DNA of 64,000 nt, taken from positions 283,918-347,917 of the forward strand of contig JAMSKV010000002.1 of assembly GCA_024515975.1 (NCBI GenBank), in the 5' to 3' direction. The stretch comes from Endosaccharibacter trunci (GTDB lineage: Bacteria; Pseudomonadota; Alphaproteobacteria; Acetobacterales; Acetobacteraceae). Each line of letters begins with the position of its first letter. Positions within the stretch are counted from its first letter, which is position 1. This document shows positions 62,550 to 64,000 of the stretch, piece after piece. Below the pieces are notes generated by a model. It did not search any database. It had not been told where the DNA came from and worked only from the letters and a program-made list of their open reading frames with translations. A program made the translations under genes and the position numbers.

Positions 62550-63566
62550 ATGTCTGATAGCGAGCCAGCGCCACGGCGGGCCGCACACGCAGGGGATGAG
62601 AGCAAGCCGTCCCCGCGGACCAACAATGTTCATGCGGAAGTTCAGGCGAGAGCCTCGACGGACCTCGTCGAGTTTCGAGATTTGAGATTAGCGGTCATTA
62701 CGTCTCAGCACCGCAGCCTGAGACAGGCAGCAGAAGCCATGAATATTCGTCAGTCTACTCTTAGCCGTCGCTTGCGAGATCTCGAATATTGCCTCGGGTC
62801 GGTGCTCTTCGAGCGAACCAATGGCGGGACCCGACCGACAGTCGAAGGCCAAGAGTTTCTCGAAGCGGCGAAACGCATCATCGAAGAAGTCGATGCGATT
62901 GCTGTCAGGTTGCAGACGCGATCGCGCGGTGAGAGTGGCCGGTTGACGATCGGGATTCATACCTCCCTGGCCGCGGGCAATTTACGGGCGACGCTGATCG
63001 AATACAGACGGCGCTTCCCGGAAGTGGAAGCTCAACTGGTCGACGGTTCAGGTGAACACCTAATTTCTGACCTCGCCAATGCAACGATTGATGTCGCATT
63101 CGTGGCTGAGAGCGAACCGAGCTGGCAAGACAGGTCATTGTCGGTCTGGAGCGAGCGCGTGGTCGTGGCGGTGCCCGACACTCACCCGTTCAATGACCAG
63201 GAGGTCGTGCATTGGCACGATCTGAAGCGGGAGCCACTGCTGTTACCGTCACGTGGCCCAGGACCGGAGTTCAACAAGCTTCTACGCAGCAAGGGAGGCG
63301 CGTCCGACTCGTTGCGCCTCCTTCGACACGACGTAAGCCTCGACCGCCTGCTAACGTTGGTCAGCCTCGGCTGGGGTCTTCTGCTGGCGCTCGAAGGTGC
63401 GATCGGATCTGCCCAAAGCGGCGTGAGCTTTCGCGAGGTGCATGATTTGGACGGACCGATTCGCCTCACTTTCCGGGCCTATTGGCGGCAAGCAAACAGC
63501 AACCCTTCGCTGTCTCCGTTCCTGACGATGTTACGCGAACGCTACCCTGATCTTTCCGCCAATTAG
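62550..63566 (+). CDS. LysR-family regulator
   Basis: 338 residues from the ATG at 62550, 4 bases after the monooxygenase. A 40-residue N-terminal extension precedes the HTH (RDLRLAVITSQHRSLRQAAE followed by AMNIRQSTLSRRLRDLEYCL). The sensor domain runs from about 115 to the end. A decayed copy of its first half is at 57.7-58.1 kb and of its last 46 residues at 53.25-53.39 kb. It overlaps the convergent DUF2274 gene by 4 bases. Confidence 0.88.
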   Translation: MSDSEPAPRRAAHAGDESKPSPRTNNVHAEVQARASTDLVEFRDLRLAVITSQHRSLRQAAEAMNIRQSTLSRRLRDLEYCLGSVLFERTNGGTRPTVEGQEFLEAAKRIIEEVDAIAVRLQTRSRGESGRLTIGIHTSLAAGNLRATLIEYRRRFPEVEAQLVDGSGEHLISDLANATIDVAFVAESEPSWQDRSLSVWSERVVVAVPDTHPFNDQEVVHWHDLKREPLLLPSRGPGPEFNKLLRSKGGASDSLRLLRHDVSLDRLLTLVSLGWGLLLALEGAIGSAQSGVSFREVHDLDGPIRLTFRAYWRQANSNPSLSPFLTMLRERYPDLSAN

Positions 63567-63796
63567 TCCTTGATCCGACTCTGGCCGCGCCTAGCCTTGG
63601 TGAACGCTCGATCAGTCGCCATGAATCGGGTGATCATCGGGACAATCAATCTCACCGGATCGGGCACAGCTTGACCTGTTGTCCTGCCAAGCGTCTCAGC
63701 ATAGGCGACGAGATCGCGGTGGACTCCAGCGGGAAGTTCAACACTGACTTTGACGGGCTTGTCTTCTGTGAGGGGTCCGAGTTTCAGCTTGGTCAT
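63563..63796 (-). CDS. DUF2274 protein of the trb transfer region
   Basis: 77 residues: MTKLKLGPLTEDKPVKVSVE and LPAGVHRDLVAYAETLGRTT, the DUF2274 signature. Genes of this kind regularly follow trbI in trb-type conjugation operons of ICEs and plasmids. Its start overlaps the trbI stop (ATGA). Confidence 0.9.
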   Translation of the reverse strand: MTKLKLGPLTEDKPVKVSVELPAGVHRDLVAYAETLGRTTGQAVPDPVRLIVPMITRFMATDRAFTKARRGQSRIKD

Positions 63797-64000
63797 GGCG
63801 CTCCTCCTTGTCCGTATGGTGCCAGCACCAGATCTCGCGTCACGATGACCCGCACGGGGAATCCCGGGCGGATCGTCAGCGTCGGCTGAATGTTGAGCTG
63901 GCGCTGGACAATTTGCTGGCCGGTCTGGCTGATGCTGTTCGACGCGCCGCTCCGGATCGCCTGGACCAGATTGTTCTCGTCCTGGCTCGTTCCTGCTTCC
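63793..64000 (-). CDS. trbI: conjugal transfer protein TrbI, C-terminal end only
   Basis: The open frame from the right edge encodes the last 68 residues: NNLVQAIRSGASNSISQTGQ, QIVQRQLNIQPTLTIRPGFP and VRVIVTRDLVLAPYGQGGAP. This matches the VirB10-like TrbI C-terminus (RPGFPVRVIVTRDLVL). TrbI spans the periplasm in the type IV secretion apparatus. The rest of the gene and the other trb genes lie beyond the window. Confidence 0.9.
   Translation of the reverse strand, partial: EAGTSQDENNLVQAIRSGASNSISQTGQQIVQRQLNIQPTLTIRPGFPVRVIVTRDLVLAPYGQGGAP

Larger units (their letters stand above)
42582..64000. mobile_element. putative integrative conjugative element at guaA (left part)
   Basis: The block begins right after guaA with a P4-type integrase and an AlpA-type gene, contains cassettes of regulators and enzymes interspersed with broken transposase genes, and reaches the DUF2274-trbI end of a mating-pair-formation operon at the right edge. 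guaA 3' ends are known attachment sites for such integrases. The right boundary and the other conjugation genes are outside the window. I could not see a second copy of the guaA end, so the extent is inferred; it may be two stacked elements. Confidence 0.6.

Noticed and set aside
1..64000. CRISPR arrays, rRNA genes or a replication origin
   Set aside because: No regularly spaced direct repeats, rRNA sequence or clustered DnaA boxes were noticed.

Overview
The window is a high-GC bacterial chromosome segment. Its core part looks like an acetic acid bacterium or close relative (Acetobacteraceae, Alphaproteobacteria). The evidence is a gluconate 5-dehydrogenase/gluconate permease pair, a MucR-type regulator, sppA next to ihfB, a LysR / trxB / Lrp group, motB-motA and guaA. 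The genus cannot be fixed from sequence alone.

Layout. (1) 1-14.4 kb is an accessory region: the 3' end of an MBL-fold hydrolase gene, a decayed IS5-type transposase, a secreted esterase, a frameshifted DUF302 gene, a CPBP protease, then a TetR regulator divergent from a tightly packed run SDR - SDR - RND adaptor - RND pump - outer-membrane factor - AraC regulator. An 844-bp IS5-type element with a CTAG target duplication and a broken transposase follows. (2) 14.8-42.6 kb is core: flavin oxidoreductase, SDR, DUF985 cupin, VOC protein and shikimate dehydrogenase paralogue; a gluconate locus preceded by tiny membrane proteins; mucR; coniferyl-aldehyde-type dehydrogenase; sppA-ihfB; envelope sugar genes (membrane GT-like protein, manC-type bifunctional enzyme, GT2-GtrA fusion, GT39); trxB flanked by LysR and Lrp regulators; motB-motA; a Rieske/FAD oxidoreductase; NUDIX and free-Met-sulfoxide reductase genes; tRNA-Arg(ACG); guaA. 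(3) 42.6-64 kb is a mobile island. A tyrosine integrase lies directly behind guaA, followed tail-to-tail by an AlpA-type gene, a decayed zone with tRNA-like and methyltransferase remnants, several catabolic or detoxification cassettes each with its own TetR or LysR regulator, and finally DUF2274 and trbI of a conjugative transfer operon that runs off the right edge. The most economical reading is an integrative conjugative element (or stacked islands) inserted at the guaA 3' end.

The island cargo consists of small regulator-plus-enzyme modules: LysR / leuC-leuD-like hydro-lyase / haloacetate-dehalogenase-like hydrolase; TetR / exported epoxide-hydrolase-like protein; TetR-SDR-SDR; and TetR / Gal80-like Gfo-Idh protein - SGNH hydrolase - TetX-like FAD monooxygenase - LysR. 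Between modules lie broken pieces (IS481, IS21, LysR and SDR fragments). A 0.6-kb scar at 57.48-58.10 kb is a deleted, decayed copy of parts of the last module, so the module was once present in more than one copy.

Three intergenic regions carry clear palindromic sites that fit TetR-family operators: two 20-bp sites at 5172-5214, one 27-bp palindrome at 51880-51906, and three TGGAA-N5-TTCCA sites at 58937-58996. These, the Gal80-like module and the duplication scar are the most noteworthy items. No CRISPR array, rRNA or replication origin was seen.
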